Program-made: the position numbers and the translations under genes | Part shown: positions 1 to 10,500 of the stretch, piece after piece | Layout of the letters: every line of letters starts with the position of its first letter | Numbering within the stretch: position 1 is the stretch's first letter | Assembly (NCBI RefSeq): GCF_900099605.1 | Contig: NZ_FNDK01000001.1 | Location: 434,001-498,000 of the forward strand | Direction of reading: 5' to 3' | Source of the DNA: Alteribacillus persepolensis | Lineage (GTDB): Bacteria; Bacillota; Bacilli; Bacillales; Marinococcaceae | Length of the DNA stretch: 64,000 nt | Notes under the pieces: generated by a model | The model's database searches: none | Told to the model about the DNA's origin: nothing | What the model saw: the letters and a program-made list of their open reading frames with translations, nothing else

Positions 1-445
1 ACCCTGGAAACACTTTATGCGCAGCATCGGAAGACGTCGTAATCACATGTCCTTCATTGCGCTCAAGCATGTGATCACTAACCGCAGCAAAGCCGTTTAA
101 CACTCCTTTTATATTTACATCAATCATTTGATACCACTCAGCAATTTTCTTATTTTTCATATAGGACAGCGGCATGACACCTGCATTGTTAAATAACACA
201 TCAATTTTGCCGTATGTTTTCAACGTGAATGCAGCAAGCTCCTGCATGTTTTCAAGCGAGGTAACGTCTGCTTCAAATACAAACACTTTGCCTTCGCCAG
301 TTAACTCAGCCTGTAATTGACTGAGCCTTTCCTTTCTTCTTGCCGCAAGCACAAGATTTGCTCCATGTTGATGCAGCTTCTTCGCAGCGGCTGCACCGAT
401 ACCGCTGCTTGCTCCTGTAATAATAATGGATTTATTTTGTATCAT
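1..445 (-). CDS. Short-chain dehydrogenase/reductase (SDR), 3' end beyond the window
   Basis: This is a partial gene: about 148 N-terminal codons are present and the C-terminus lies outside the window. The start is the ATG at 445. Near the N-terminus the translation shows the classical SDR nucleotide-binding motif TGASSGIG, followed by an arginine pair typical of NADP-binding members (LAARRKERL), the NNAG motif near residue 85-90, and a serine-rich stretch (TTSSDAA) where the catalytic serine of the family sits. The catalytic YxxxK is not reached. SDR enzymes oxidise or reduce alcohols, ketones and many other substrates with NAD(P)H in the cytosol. The sequence does not tell the substrate. 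Family assignment is firm. Confidence 0.85.
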   Translation of the reverse strand, partial: MIQNKSIIITGASSGIGAAAAKKLHQHGANLVLAARRKERLSQLQAELTGEGKVFVFEADVTSLENMQELAAFTLKTYGKIDVLFNNAGVMPLSYMKNKKIAEWYQMIDVNIKGVLNGFAAVSDHMLERNEGHVITTSSDAAHKVFPG

Positions 446-550
446 GATTATCCCTGCCTTTTATAATGAAATTTTTCCTATGTATATACTTTGCGCAGTA
501 TGTACATTTTAACCATGCTCAACTTATCACAACAACTATGTATAGAACAA

Positions 551-580
551 AAAAATAAGCGCACCCGAGAAGGGTGACGC
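551..580 (-). terminator. Rho-independent terminator after the 144-residue protein gene
   Basis: On the minus strand a GC-rich hairpin (GCG-T-CACCC / GGGTGCGC, loop TTCTC, one bulged base) is followed by TTATTTTTTTG. It lies about 20 bases past the stop codon at 602. Confidence 0.65.
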
Positions 581-601
581 CCTGTGTGGTTTTTATTCAG
601 T

Positions 602-1036
602 TTACAGGCAGGACCAGCGTCTTACATCACTTACAAATTCCATAATTTCACTGTTTCGAAACTCGGTACTTTCCAACTCGTCAATGTAAAGATAAATAAC
701 GACCGTGTTTCGATCCCTGTTATCAATCATTTCCACTCCGCTCTTGCCTTCATTTCCATTTACTAAAGGAAGGTGAAGACGTTTTGAGATTTCATCTGCA
801 GATGATCTTCCTCGCGGTACATCTAAAACGAGTTTCAAATGATCATCCATGTCATCACAAATCATGCCCCACCGCTTTCCAAACCACGCACGACATCCCG
901 TCATACTCACTAATGTAAACCCATAAGGCGGCGTCGGCACAAACTTTGTGCTCGCCCAACCTCTCAATTCCATTGCACTGCAAAGTTCCTTTGCTTTCGT
1001 ATGCACAAGCGTTTCTTGATTTTCTTTAACCGTCAT
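602..1036 (-). CDS. Unknown protein, 144 residues
   Basis: I do not recognise this protein. A start upstream at 1072 is possible, but the ATG at 1036 is preferred because a strong AAGGAGG site lies 8 bases before it. The product is soluble, with no signal peptide or membrane segment. It alternates short hydrophobic strands (GFTLVSMTG, NTVVIYLYID) with charged segments and contains a central WFGKRWGM patch and several cysteines without metal-motif spacing. It is a single-gene unit with its own terminator. That it is a real gene follows from the ribosome site, the terminator and Bacillus-like codon use. No function is proposed. Confidence 0.65.
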   Translation of the reverse strand: MTVKENQETLVHTKAKELCSAMELRGWASTKFVPTPPYGFTLVSMTGCRAWFGKRWGMICDDMDDHLKLVLDVPRGRSSADEISKRLHLPLVNGNEGKSGVEMIDNRDRNTVVIYLYIDELESTEFRNSEIMEFVSDVRRWSCL

Positions 1037-1393
1037 TTGAATTCCTCCTTCATCATGCTCTACACCGTGCATGAACCATCTCCTTCATGTAATGTAGAAA
1101 ACTTTTCAAAAAATGCACAGAATAAACATACCACAAAACAGTGAGTTTGTCGACTAATTGATTGAAAATTCGAACTTTTGTCACAAATTTGTTGTTTATA
1201 CGATGGCATGTTTATAATACTGTATTTGAATGATAACGTAACAATAGGTTTGACGTCAATGAACATTTTATGAAATAGTCATACAAAAACAACGAAAGGG
1301 TGTGTATTATTTACCACCTCTCTGCCTGTTTTAAACACTCTATTTTCTTATTTTTGTTACAATGTATTTAACAATCGAAAGGGGATAAAGACA
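1037..1393. other. AT-rich intergenic region between divergent genes
   Basis: This stretch separates the minus-strand 144-residue protein from the plus-strand CHY zinc-finger gene and must hold both promoters. A TACAAT hexamer at 1358-1363 could be the -10 element of the zinc-finger gene, but no good -35 pairs with it. I see no gene or RNA element here. Confidence 0.4.
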
Positions 1394-1729
1394 ATGAATG
1401 TTTTTATTGGTGAAGTACCAGTAAAGGGAGTACGTCCTGACAAACAAACTCGCTGTGCTCATTATCACAAAAAAGAAGATATCGTCGCTTTTCAATTTCA
1501 ATGCTGCGATGAGTTTTTCTGCTGTTACAAATGCCATCAGGAACTAACAAACCACCCTATAGAGCCGCAGCCACTACGTCAACAAAATCATCTGAAAACA
1601 GTTCTTTGCGGTTTTTGCAAAACACTTTTAACAATCAAAGAATATTTACATTCCGGCTATGCTTGCCCGGTTTGCAGCACCTCCTTTAATCCAGGCTGCC
1701 AGCACCATTATCATATATATTTTAAATGA
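1394..1729 (+). CDS. CHY zinc-finger protein
   Basis: The 111-residue product is rich in paired Cys/His residues: CAHYH near residue 21, then CCDEFFCCYKCHQEL, then CGFCK, a CPVC pair and CQHHYHIYF at the end. This Cys/His order matches the CHY-type zinc finger (PF05495), which coordinates several zinc ions, and the length is normal for stand-alone bacterial members. The start is supported by an AAAGGGG site about 8 bases upstream. The cellular role of the bacterial proteins is not established. It stands alone, convergent with the ZIP metal transporter. A link to zinc handling is tempting but is only inference. Confidence 0.82.
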   Translation: MNVFIGEVPVKGVRPDKQTRCAHYHKKEDIVAFQFQCCDEFFCCYKCHQELTNHPIEPQPLRQQNHLKTVLCGFCKTLLTIKEYLHSGYACPVCSTSFNPGCQHHYHIYFK

Positions 1730-1791
1730 GCCGTTTTATGAACGGCGCTTTGACAAGAAAAGCGTTTCATGTTGCACTGTTTTGACACACA

Positions 1792-2535
1792 TTAAAAAAA
1801 CCAAGTCATTGCCACCATTAAGAGCAGCCCACCAGTAAAAGAGTATGTTGCACTTAGCGCATAGCCGTCTCCATGACTTTCCGGTATTAATTCTTTATAC
1901 ACGATATACAACATCGACCCCGCCGCAAACGCTAAACCAATCGGTACGAGCTGGCTGGCAAATGCTGTCAGCCAATAGCCGATAAATGCAGCTGCCCACT
2001 CCATTAAACCTGTCGTAAAAGCAATGAGAAAAGCATGTGTCTTTTTCACACCTTGTTCAATGAGAAAAAAAGCAATAATAAATCCTTCTGGTGCATTTTG
2101 CACACCAATTGCCAATGCAATTAATAAGCCTAAACCTTCCACACCGCTATTGTAGCTGACACCAACAGACAGCCCCTCTGGAATATTATGCAATGTGATT
2201 GCAATAATAATCAAAAGAGCTTTTCTGTCCACCATGTGTATCGTACGTCCGCTCGAGACATTGCCTCTTTCTATATGTTCATGGGGAATATTCTGCTCTA
2301 ATAATGTTAAGGTCAACATGCCCAGGAAAATCCCGATAATGGCCGCTTCATACCCTCCCAAATTTAAACTTTCTGGAATTAACTCAAACGTTGAAGCTGC
2401 CATCATCATGCCGGCACTAAAGGCAAGCAGCACATCTTTGCCATGGTGCGTTGTATGACGAAACAAAATGGCTGGAATAGCACCTATCCCTGTGGCTATA
2501 GCAGATAACCCGCTCGCTATAATAAACTCTTGCAT
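1792..2535 (-). CDS. ZIP family divalent metal transporter
   Basis: This polytopic membrane protein of 247 residues has about eight hydrophobic segments. It carries the ZIP signature in two helices, HNIPEGLSVGV and QNAPEGFIIAF, whose His/Asn and Pro-Glu residues form the metal pathway in this family (ZupT-like). A His-rich loop with HEHIE lies between helices. ZIP proteins import Zn, Fe, Mn or Co ions into the cytosol. The exact metal cannot be read from sequence. The ATG at 2535 is chosen over an upstream start at 2586 because AAGAGGTG lies 8 bases before it and the protein then begins directly with the first helix. It is transcribed alone. Confidence 0.85.
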   Translation of the reverse strand: MQEFIIASGLSAIATGIGAIPAILFRHTTHHGKDVLLAFSAGMMMAASTFELIPESLNLGGYEAAIIGIFLGMLTLTLLEQNIPHEHIERGNVSSGRTIHMVDRKALLIIIAITLHNIPEGLSVGVSYNSGVEGLGLLIALAIGVQNAPEGFIIAFFLIEQGVKKTHAFLIAFTTGLMEWAAAFIGYWLTAFASQLVPIGLAFAAGSMLYIVYKELIPESHGDGYALSATYSFTGGLLLMVAMTWFF

Positions 2536-2722
2536 GGTGTTACACCTCTTTTTGGCTGCTTCGTTGAACAACAAATTCATTTGCAACTGTAATCACTCTA
2601 TTGTTTCCACTTGTACACATCTGCTCGTATAACCAATGCATTGCGATATTCATGACAAAAAACATTTTATTTTCCCATCTTATGCTTTATGTGCTGAGTT
2701 ATACCAAAAATATTGATGATAA

Positions 2723-2836
2723 ATAAGAAAAGCGCAAGCGCCTTGAAAGAAGAACGTTCAGCTAAAACCGCCACGTTCTGAGAAAGCGCTGAAACCAGTC
2801 ATGAAAAACGCCTGCTTTTATGCTTTCTTGTTTTCC
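2723..2836 (+). repeat. Degenerate copy B of a dispersed repeat family
   Basis: The first 45 or so bases match the start of the copy at 51221 with the same shared opening ATAAGAAAAGC and the shared block AAAGAAG...TTC.GCTAA. The tail (ATGAAAAACGCC...TATGCTTTCTTG) matches the tails at 51458 and 62411. The middle is deleted, so this copy is only about 110 bases. It lies in the gap between sbcC and the ZIP gene (2536-2938), which otherwise holds nothing I recognise. Confidence 0.55.
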
Positions 2837-2938
2837 ACGATACATGCCAGCATGCCTTAAAACATCAACCATTATAAGTACAAATATCTATTTGCTTTCC
2901 TGAATTTTTTAGTTTACATAATAAAATTACCGTAACTT

Positions 2939-5900
2939 TTATGTTTTTTCGATATAAACCCTGCTTCCTGCCCCGCCAGGTTCAGCCGGCTTTACATATA
3001 TTTTTTTCGCCAAACGCTCTTGCAATTCGGGTACATGGCTGATGACACCAACAGATAAATCTTCCATCTGCAATTTTTCCAAAGCAGTCATAACAGTATC
3101 AAGCAGCTCTTGGTCAAGCGTGCCAAATCCTTCATCTAAAAAGAAAAACTCTAAAGGATGCTCTCCCTTTAATTGGATAGAAAGGGACAGCGCCAGCGCT
3201 AACGCTAAACTAGTCAAAAATGTTTCTCCGCCTGATAACGTTGTAACGGGTCTTTTTATTCCACCGTTTGCGTCATCTCGAACAATAAATCCGCCGCCAG
3301 AGTCTACTTCAATCGCATAACGGCCATTTGTTAAGGCGCGCAGCCGTGATGACGCCAGCCGGCTGACATGAATCAACTGCTCTTCAGCTAAAAATTCAAC
3401 AAATCCTTTTCCTTTAAAAACAGATTCTAACTTTTGATAATCGGTTTCTTTTTCTATCACAGATTGTTTTTGCTTTTCTAAGTGTTCGTAATGCTGATGT
3501 TTTTGTTTCAGTTCTTCTGCATAAGTGAAGGCAGCTCCCCGTTTTTCACGAAGCGAGTCGACTTGTTCATGGATGGCGTGTTGTTTTTCCTGCCACTCCT
3601 GCCATTCTTCATCCGAGACCGCGCGGCTGTCCAATTGGTCACACAATTCCTGATACTTCGCTGACCATTGCTGCCATTCTTTTTCGTACGTTTTTATTTT
3701 CTCTTCATACTCCCGCTTTTGCGTGTCACTTAATATTGCTTGTTCAACCTCATTTGGGTCAGACCATTCCGTTGTATGCTTCGTTTTATTTTCCCATTCC
3801 GTGCGTGCTGTTTCTAGACGGCGGGCCGATTCGTGATAAGCATGTTCGCTGACAGCCTTTTGTTGCTCTACTTTGTGTTTATGTGCTGTTATGTCGTCTA
3901 GATTTTCTTTCAGCAATTTCGCCTTGTTTTCCCACTGCCGTGAATGCTCTTCTACATAGCGTTTCCACTCATTCACCGTATCCCCTTGTAAGATATGCTC
4001 AAGTTCCTGATGTTTTTCTGTGACGCGTTCCTTTCTTTCATCCAGCTTCGCTTCCATGTTTGATGCCTCTATTTCCAGCTGCTGAATATGATTAGCCACT
4101 TCTTCTTGTTCGCTCACAAGACGTTCGATATATGTTTTCCCTTTTTCTATGCGCTGAGACAATATTTCTTGCTGTTTTTCATTTTCCAGCATTTGTTCAT
4201 ATTTCTTTTCTACTTCTTCATAACGAAATGCTGCAAACCGACGATGCCAGGCGGTTTGTAAATCCTGCTTTTTCTCTTCTAAAGGGGTAATTTTATCGAG
4301 CGTTCTTTGATATTCACTTAAGGCATGCTCATATGCATATTGTTTCTGTTTTAACCGCTCTCTTTGGTTTTGGTATTCCTGCAGTTCCCCTCCAACAGCT
4401 TTTGCCAGTGCTGCTATCGTTTTTTCTTCGCTGTCCCATTGTTTTATTTTTTGCTGCAGGATTGTCTGCCAATCATCATCTAATGAAAGTACCGGCACTT
4501 CTTCGTTCAAGTCCTCCGCAGAGGACAGCATATCACTATCGATCACGTTCGAAATCGAAGCGGCCTGCTGTTCAAGATACCACTCTCTTTGCTGAACAGT
4601 CATCAGATACGCTTCAAGAGACTTCTTCCAAGATTCTAGATTTGCTGAGTCCGTATGAGAGATACTTGTTTCATTTGAAGCATGCACCAACGCAGGGCTT
4701 GGATGCGACGTCGATCCGCAGACCGGGCAAGGCGCATATTCTGTTAATTCACGAGCTAACGTTTGGGACATGGCTTGTAATTTCCGGTGATTTTCTTTTT
4801 CCATTTCTTCTTTCCATTTTCGCTCGAGCAGCTGGGTTGTATCATTTAGCCATGCATGGTCTGCTCGTGCTTTGTTGTACCAATATGATAATTGAGAAAA
4901 ACGGGCAGCCGTTTTCTCTTGTAACGAGATAGTTTTTTCTTCCGCTGTTCGCTTTTCCTCCAACAGCGTGTCAAGCTGTTGTTTTTGCTGATTTTTTTCG
5001 CTTATCAGTGTGTGTGATTGACTTATTAAATGCTCGATTTGCTGTTTATGTTGAATAGCCTCAATAAGCTGGTTTTTTTCTTCCCTCGTTGCTGCTAACG
5101 CATCGTATCGCTGTTCTAAAGCGGCTAGTCCATCTGTTGATGTCTGCTTCTTTTTTAAAAGCTCCTTTTGCTGTTCATGCCACTGATGGTTTTTCTGCTG
5201 TAACGCACGATATTCTTTTTCTAGAGCAGTTTTTTCTTCTTGATAACGCAAAAGTTCCTGCTGTAATTGCTCCGCTTGATAAATCATTTGCTGCACTTGG
5301 CGGATATGAGCAAGTGCCTTCTCTTGTTGTTGTTGAAACACATCCCACTCTTTTTGCAGATTTTCTTCCTGTACGACTGTGTTTTTCCACGCTTCTGTAC
5401 GTTCTTTTTGGCTGGCTGCCCACTCTTTTGTATCACTTTCGGCTTGCAGCAATGCTTTGGCGAATGGCAGTAATGCCTCTGCCTCGTTTGATGTTTGCAT
5501 GTCTGCTTGGTATGTGTGAATAACAGGTTCTCGTTCTTTTAATCGAGAAAGCCGCTTGGCCGCTGCTGCTTTTTCTTCTTGCCAGTACCTGATTTGTTTC
5601 ATTTCTTCGAATGCACGGTCTATCGCTTCTTTTTTTGATACAGCCGACTCCAGCTCACGTTCCCAATACGCCAGGTCAGATTTCGCTTGTTGCACCGCTT
5701 CTTTAGAAGCATCTCCAAGACCGGTTTGTTCCGCTTCCATTTTTTCTCTTTCATGTTTTACGGCCTGCAGGCTGGATTTAATTTTTGTCATTAACTCATC
5801 ACCGTATTTTTCTAAATGAAAAATACGCTGCAGCATCTTGCGCCTTTCAGTGCCGCGAAGTTTAAGAAAATCTGAAAACTTGCCTTGCGGCAGAACCACT

Positions 5901-6340
5901 GCTCTTGTGAAATCATCAATTGTTAAGCCAAGCAATGCTTCCACGCACTTATTCACATCGTTCGCTTTATCCGCTAATACGCTGTCTTCTTGTTTATGTT
6001 CTGTCAGCCGGCAGACTGATGTTTTAACATTAAACTCATGAGAACGAACGTAGCGGCGTTCTACCGTATAGCGGACAGATCGGCCTTTTTTTCCTAATTC
6101 AAATGTAAACGACACGTACACAGACTGTTCTGCCTGATTCATAATGCCTTGTGTATTATTGTAAGCACGCTCTACTTTTCCATATAGTGCCAGCGTCATC
6201 GCATCAAGCAAGGAAGACTTTCCGCTCCCTGTAGGCCCAAATATGCCAAACACTCCGCCTTGGCAAAGAGTAGAAAAGTCAATGGTCTGTTTTTCTCTGA
6301 AACTATGCAAGCCTTGTACAGTTAATGTTACCGGGCGCAA
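2939..6340 (-). CDS. sbcC: DNA double-strand break repair ATPase SbcC
   Basis: SbcC is the Rad50-type ATPase of the SbcCD nuclease, which opens hairpins and trims blocked DNA ends. The 1133-residue protein has a Walker A motif GPTGSGKS at residues 35-42. Two very long Glu/Lys/Gln-rich coiled coils flank a zinc-hook motif CPVCGS near residue 537. An ABC signature TLSGGETF lies near 1035 and a Walker B LEFFFLDEGFGTLD near 1067. The start is TTG at 6340, directly after the sbcD stop (TAA then TTG), with AGGAGGGG inside the end of sbcD as ribosome site, so the two genes are translationally linked. It is the last gene of addB-addA-sbcD-sbcC. Confidence 0.96.
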   Translation of the reverse strand: MRPVTLTVQGLHSFREKQTIDFSTLCQGGVFGIFGPTGSGKSSLLDAMTLALYGKVERAYNNTQGIMNQAEQSVYVSFTFELGKKGRSVRYTVERRYVRSHEFNVKTSVCRLTEHKQEDSVLADKANDVNKCVEALLGLTIDDFTRAVVLPQGKFSDFLKLRGTERRKMLQRIFHLEKYGDELMTKIKSSLQAVKHEREKMEAEQTGLGDASKEAVQQAKSDLAYWERELESAVSKKEAIDRAFEEMKQIRYWQEEKAAAAKRLSRLKEREPVIHTYQADMQTSNEAEALLPFAKALLQAESDTKEWAASQKERTEAWKNTVVQEENLQKEWDVFQQQQEKALAHIRQVQQMIYQAEQLQQELLRYQEEKTALEKEYRALQQKNHQWHEQQKELLKKKQTSTDGLAALEQRYDALAATREEKNQLIEAIQHKQQIEHLISQSHTLISEKNQQKQQLDTLLEEKRTAEEKTISLQEKTAARFSQLSYWYNKARADHAWLNDTTQLLERKWKEEMEKENHRKLQAMSQTLARELTEYAPCPVCGSTSHPSPALVHASNETSISHTDSANLESWKKSLEAYLMTVQQREWYLEQQAASISNVIDSDMLSSAEDLNEEVPVLSLDDDWQTILQQKIKQWDSEEKTIAALAKAVGGELQEYQNQRERLKQKQYAYEHALSEYQRTLDKITPLEEKKQDLQTAWHRRFAAFRYEEVEKKYEQMLENEKQQEILSQRIEKGKTYIERLVSEQEEVANHIQQLEIEASNMEAKLDERKERVTEKHQELEHILQGDTVNEWKRYVEEHSRQWENKAKLLKENLDDITAHKHKVEQQKAVSEHAYHESARRLETARTEWENKTKHTTEWSDPNEVEQAILSDTQKREYEEKIKTYEKEWQQWSAKYQELCDQLDSRAVSDEEWQEWQEKQHAIHEQVDSLREKRGAAFTYAEELKQKHQHYEHLEKQKQSVIEKETDYQKLESVFKGKGFVEFLAEEQLIHVSRLASSRLRALTNGRYAIEVDSGGGFIVRDDANGGIKRPVTTLSGGETFLTSLALALALSLSIQLKGEHPLEFFFLDEGFGTLDQELLDTVMTALEKLQMEDLSVGVISHVPELQERLAKKIYVKPAEPGGAGSRVYIEKT

Positions 6341-7498
6341 TTAACTTTCCCCTCCTTCTGTCAGCTCCATAAACAAGCGAACGAGTTTATCATCAGGTGA
6401 CGCCCCGCCAGTCTGGCGCTCATAATACTTTTTAAACAACACATCGATTGGGATATCTTTTCTTTTTTCCTCCTGTTCCAGCTGTTCCATTTCAGGAAAT
6501 ACCGGGCGAATATGTATAATACCTTCATGTGCTTTTCGTATGCGGTGAATCTCTTCCATGGAAGGAGTATCATTCAAATGCAGCTCCAGATCAATCCAGG
6601 CATGGCTGTCTTTTTTCTCCTCCATCCATTGGAATACTTCTTCCATGCCGTTCACTGCTTTCCATGTAATTAACGGGCGCCCGCATGATAACGGTATTTC
6701 TTTTACATCCGGCTGTTCGTTTGGATTTATGTCAATGACTGTCACCGATTTGCTGTATCCAGCTTCCGAAAAGCTGAGAGCTAAAGGAGAACCGCTGTAG
6801 CGTATCAGCCGATCGCCTTTTGTTATCGTCTGCGGGCGGTGCAGATGGCCTAGTGCAGTATATTGTACATTTGCTGGAAACGACAGAGGCGAGACGGTAT
6901 ATGCCCCGCCCACTTCTATTGGGCGTTCTGAATCACTTGCCGCCCCGCCCGCTGTGAACACATGACTCATGGCGATAGAAGCATAATCTTTCTTAAAAGA
7001 TGAAGTTAACTGTTGAAAAATCTGTGCTATTTTCTCATTGTACGCATGCTGCAGCGACGTTTCTTCACTGTTATCTGATAAGACTGTCTGCATTCTTGAT
7101 TCAGATGGGTAAGGAAGCGCTGCAACCTGCAGCACTTCACTTTTCACAGGAACGAACAAAGGTGCAGCATCAGGGTACCCCGCCATGTACACCCCTCGTT
7201 GTTCAGCCAGCATTTTTGTTGCTTGTAACCTGCCGGGATGATCGTGGTTACCTGCAATCACGATTATTGGCAGCTCATATTTTTGGCTTAACACCGCTAT
7301 ATTTTCATAAAACAGCTCTTCAGCAAATGCTGGTGGATTGACCGAATCAAAGACATCACCAGCCATACATAACACATCAATCTGCTCATCTTTAATAATG
7401 AGCTCAAGTTCCTCAAAAAATGCCACATGTTCTTGTTTTCTGCTTCTGCCTTCTAACGTTCGTCCTAAATGCCAATCGGCTGTATGCAGCACTCTCAT
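6341..7498 (-). CDS. sbcD: DNA exonuclease/endonuclease subunit SbcD
   Basis: SbcD is the Mre11-type calcineurin-like phosphoesterase partner of SbcC. The 385-residue protein shows the metal-binding phosphoesterase motifs in order: HTADWHLG at the N-terminus, AGDVFD, GNHDHPG, SHVF and GHLHRPQ. These coordinate two Mn ions in the family. The length is normal. It sits 12 bases after addA and its stop codon abuts the TTG start of sbcC. The order addB-addA-sbcD-sbcC is as in Bacillus subtilis. Confidence 0.96.
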   Translation of the reverse strand: MRVLHTADWHLGRTLEGRSRKQEHVAFFEELELIIKDEQIDVLCMAGDVFDSVNPPAFAEELFYENIAVLSQKYELPIIVIAGNHDHPGRLQATKMLAEQRGVYMAGYPDAAPLFVPVKSEVLQVAALPYPSESRMQTVLSDNSEETSLQHAYNEKIAQIFQQLTSSFKKDYASIAMSHVFTAGGAASDSERPIEVGGAYTVSPLSFPANVQYTALGHLHRPQTITKGDRLIRYSGSPLALSFSEAGYSKSVTVIDINPNEQPDVKEIPLSCGRPLITWKAVNGMEEVFQWMEEKKDSHAWIDLELHLNDTPSMEEIHRIRKAHEGIIHIRPVFPEMEQLEQEEKRKDIPIDVLFKKYYERQTGGASPDDKLVRLFMELTEGGES

Positions 7499-7510
7499 CC
7501 TGTATCTCTC

Positions 7511-10500
7511 CTATTTCATCATATCTATCACACAATGTCCGTCAAAAATATAAAGATACGCTTCAGCAACCTCTTCCTGCCAAATCGCTGATAACGCTTG
7601 GCGGTACACATCCAGCTGTGATTGATATTTCTCTCTCATTGCGTATTCAGCGCGTTCCCTATTACCAGGGTATCTGCTTTGAAAAGCATCTGTTTTATAA
7701 TCAATTAATACAAGCTGCCCCTCTTTATCACGAAATACGCAATCAACGGCCCCTTGTATCAAAACGGTATCCCCATCATCTGTCTGCATGCCATAACTGA
7801 ACGGAATTTCTCGAAATACTTGCGCTGCTGATGTAAGACGTTTGCCTAAGGCAGAAGACAAAAACATCATGATATTTTCAGCATCTACCATATTCTTTTG
7901 ATCTTCTGTTAACAATTCCCGCCCAACGAGTGTATCGATAAACATTTGGCAGTCCTCCACCGTTTCCATATTGAGCGGAAGGTGCTCCATTACTGTATGC
8001 ACAGCTGTCCCTTTTTCCTCAGGCCTTGTGTTCTTTTCTTGCATAAACAGCGGACGCTCCGCATATTGCGCGTGAAATTCCGGCTGAAAAACCGGTTCAC
8101 TGTATTCATCATGAAACGCTCTTTTAAATTCACTGACGGTTTTTTTCGAACGTTCAGTAACAGCAGCCTGATATGGATATGACCAGTTTAATTTTTCTTC
8201 TACTGCATGTTTGTATACACTCTCCTGCAAAACAGGCTTCCGCTCTTTTAAAGCTGTCATTGTTTCATTGTTTTCTAGTTCGTCCGCTTCAGTAATTTCT
8301 TTAATATCACGTTGTTCGACAAGCGTAATCCGCCAATTGACAGGATAATGATAGACATCTGCACAAGCAGACGGATGCATCGTGTCATACCAAGAATCTG
8401 CTGATTGATGGCGGAAGATGGCAGGGCCTATCCAATCAGCATAAGATGCTGCTTTCACGCGGTCTCTTTCCGGAAGCAGCCAGTCTTCTACGTCTTTATA
8501 CTGCGCCCATTTCGCTAATGTCTTTTCCGGATTTTTAACCGTCCCTACTAAACACAGCTTTTCTTTCGCCCGCGTCATCGCAACGTACAACACACGCATC
8601 TCTTCTGATAAACTTTCCCGATGGATGCGGTGTTTCACTGCTTGCTGCGCAACAGAAGACTTCATGACACGCTTGATCGGATCAATCGTTTTTGCTCCAA
8701 TGCCAAGCTCCTTATGAAGCAGTACGCTGCGATACGTGTCTTGCAGATTAAAAGACTTGTTCATGCCAGCAATAAAAACCACTGGAAATTCTAAGCCTTT
8801 GCTTTTATGAATCGTCATAATGCGCACAACATCCTCTTGTTCTCCCAATGCCCGTGCTGTGCCAAAATCATCGCCGCGTTCTTGCATACGTTCAATAAAC
8901 CGTAAAAACCGAAACAAACCGCGAAATGACGTTTTCTCGTATGTCCGTGCTCTATCATACAGCGCCGTTAAATTTGCTTGCCGCTGTTTTCCTCCCGGCA
9001 GGCCGCCAACAAAGTCATAGTAGCCCGTCTCTTGAAATAAATCCCAAATAAACTTAGGAAGCGCTTCGTTTCTAGCACGCTCTCTCCACCTGCACAATTT
9101 CTCATAAAAAGCTTGTGCTTTTTCCTGCCATGCCTCATGATTCGTTGATACGGCGTGTGCTGCCTGCTTTAATGCATCAAAAAACATTCCTTTTGGGTCA
9201 CATAAGCGAAGCTTGGCCAGCTCTTCCTCATCCATTCCGACAATCGGAGACCGCAACACCGCAGCAAGTGCAATATCTTGACGCGGATTATCAATCACTT
9301 GAAGCAATGACAACATAATATTAATTTCCACGGCTTGAAAATAGCCTCCGCTTACTTCCGCATATACCGGTAATCCTTCTTTTTTAAACTCGTCCATCAT
9401 AACAGCCGCCCACGGCATCGAACGCATAAGAATCACAACATCGCGATATGTCATTTTCCGCACAGCTTTTGTTTCTTTATCCAGCACTTGATATCCATCT
9501 TTAATCATGTTTTTAATTTTGCGCGCGATCCAGCGTGCTTCTAACGATGCGGTATCACTGTCTTCCTGCTCTTCATCAGGAATGCTGGTGTTGATAGGAT
9601 CTCCTTTGTTAATAAGTGTAAGCTCCGGCAAAGCCTCATCATTATCCGGATAATCGGTATTGCCCGTCTTTAATTCCGCTGTTTCATCGTAAACGATATC
9701 TCCTACTTTTTCATCCATTAACTGTTTGAAAATAAAATTTGAGGCTTGCAGCACTTCTTGGCGGCTGCGAAAGTTTTGGTCAAGATTCACTTTCCAGCCT
9801 GGCTGTCCGTCGGTACGATTATACTGTTTATACTTATCTAAAAAGAGACTGGGCTCTGCCAGACGAAAACGATAAATGCTTTGTTTCACATCTCCGACTA
9901 GAAACAAATTGTCGCCTTTCGAAATGTGACGGAGGATCGCTTCTTGTATCAAGTTGGTGTCTTGGTATTCATCGACTAAAACCTCATCAAACCGGCTGCG
10001 ATACTGCTCGGCTGCTTCACTGCCTTCTTCTTGTAAAATACGTAATGTAAAATGTTCTAAATCAGAAAAATCAACGACTCCTTTTTCTGTTTTAGCTAGT
10101 TGATATCGATTGGAAAACAATGAGACAGTGGACACAAGCGCATGCACCGGCTCTGCCATTTCTTTTATATCACGCAGTAAATCAGCAGGAGAGGCTGTGA
10201 ATGTTTCGGTTTTCATATCGGTCACGTCTTTTTTCACCGCATCGCGCATGTCTTTCACTCGTGTTTTTAATGTTTCATCGATGTCTTCACTTTTTTTCAC
10301 TGTTTTTAAACGTTTAAACACCACATCTTGAAAACGTGTGTACAATGTATCCCAGTTTGTAGCTTGATACAGCTCTTCAAGCATTTGCTTGTCACCGAGA
10401 AGCGTTTCCTCATAAGCAAGCGGCCCGCCTTCTTCCTGACACAGCGAGATCGCTTGTTGCAGCATATCGATGGATGCAGACAGGCGTGTCTTGACGTTTT

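Noticed and set aside
1731-1747. Hairpin GCCGTT/AACGGC after the CHY zinc-finger gene
   Set aside because: The stem has only six pairs and no T-run follows, so it is too weak to call a terminator.
4333-4932. A 199-codon open frame on the plus strand opposite sbcC
   Set aside because: It lies wholly inside the coiled-coil part of sbcC, has no ribosome site and its translation is low-complexity. It is a shadow of the biased codons of the real gene.
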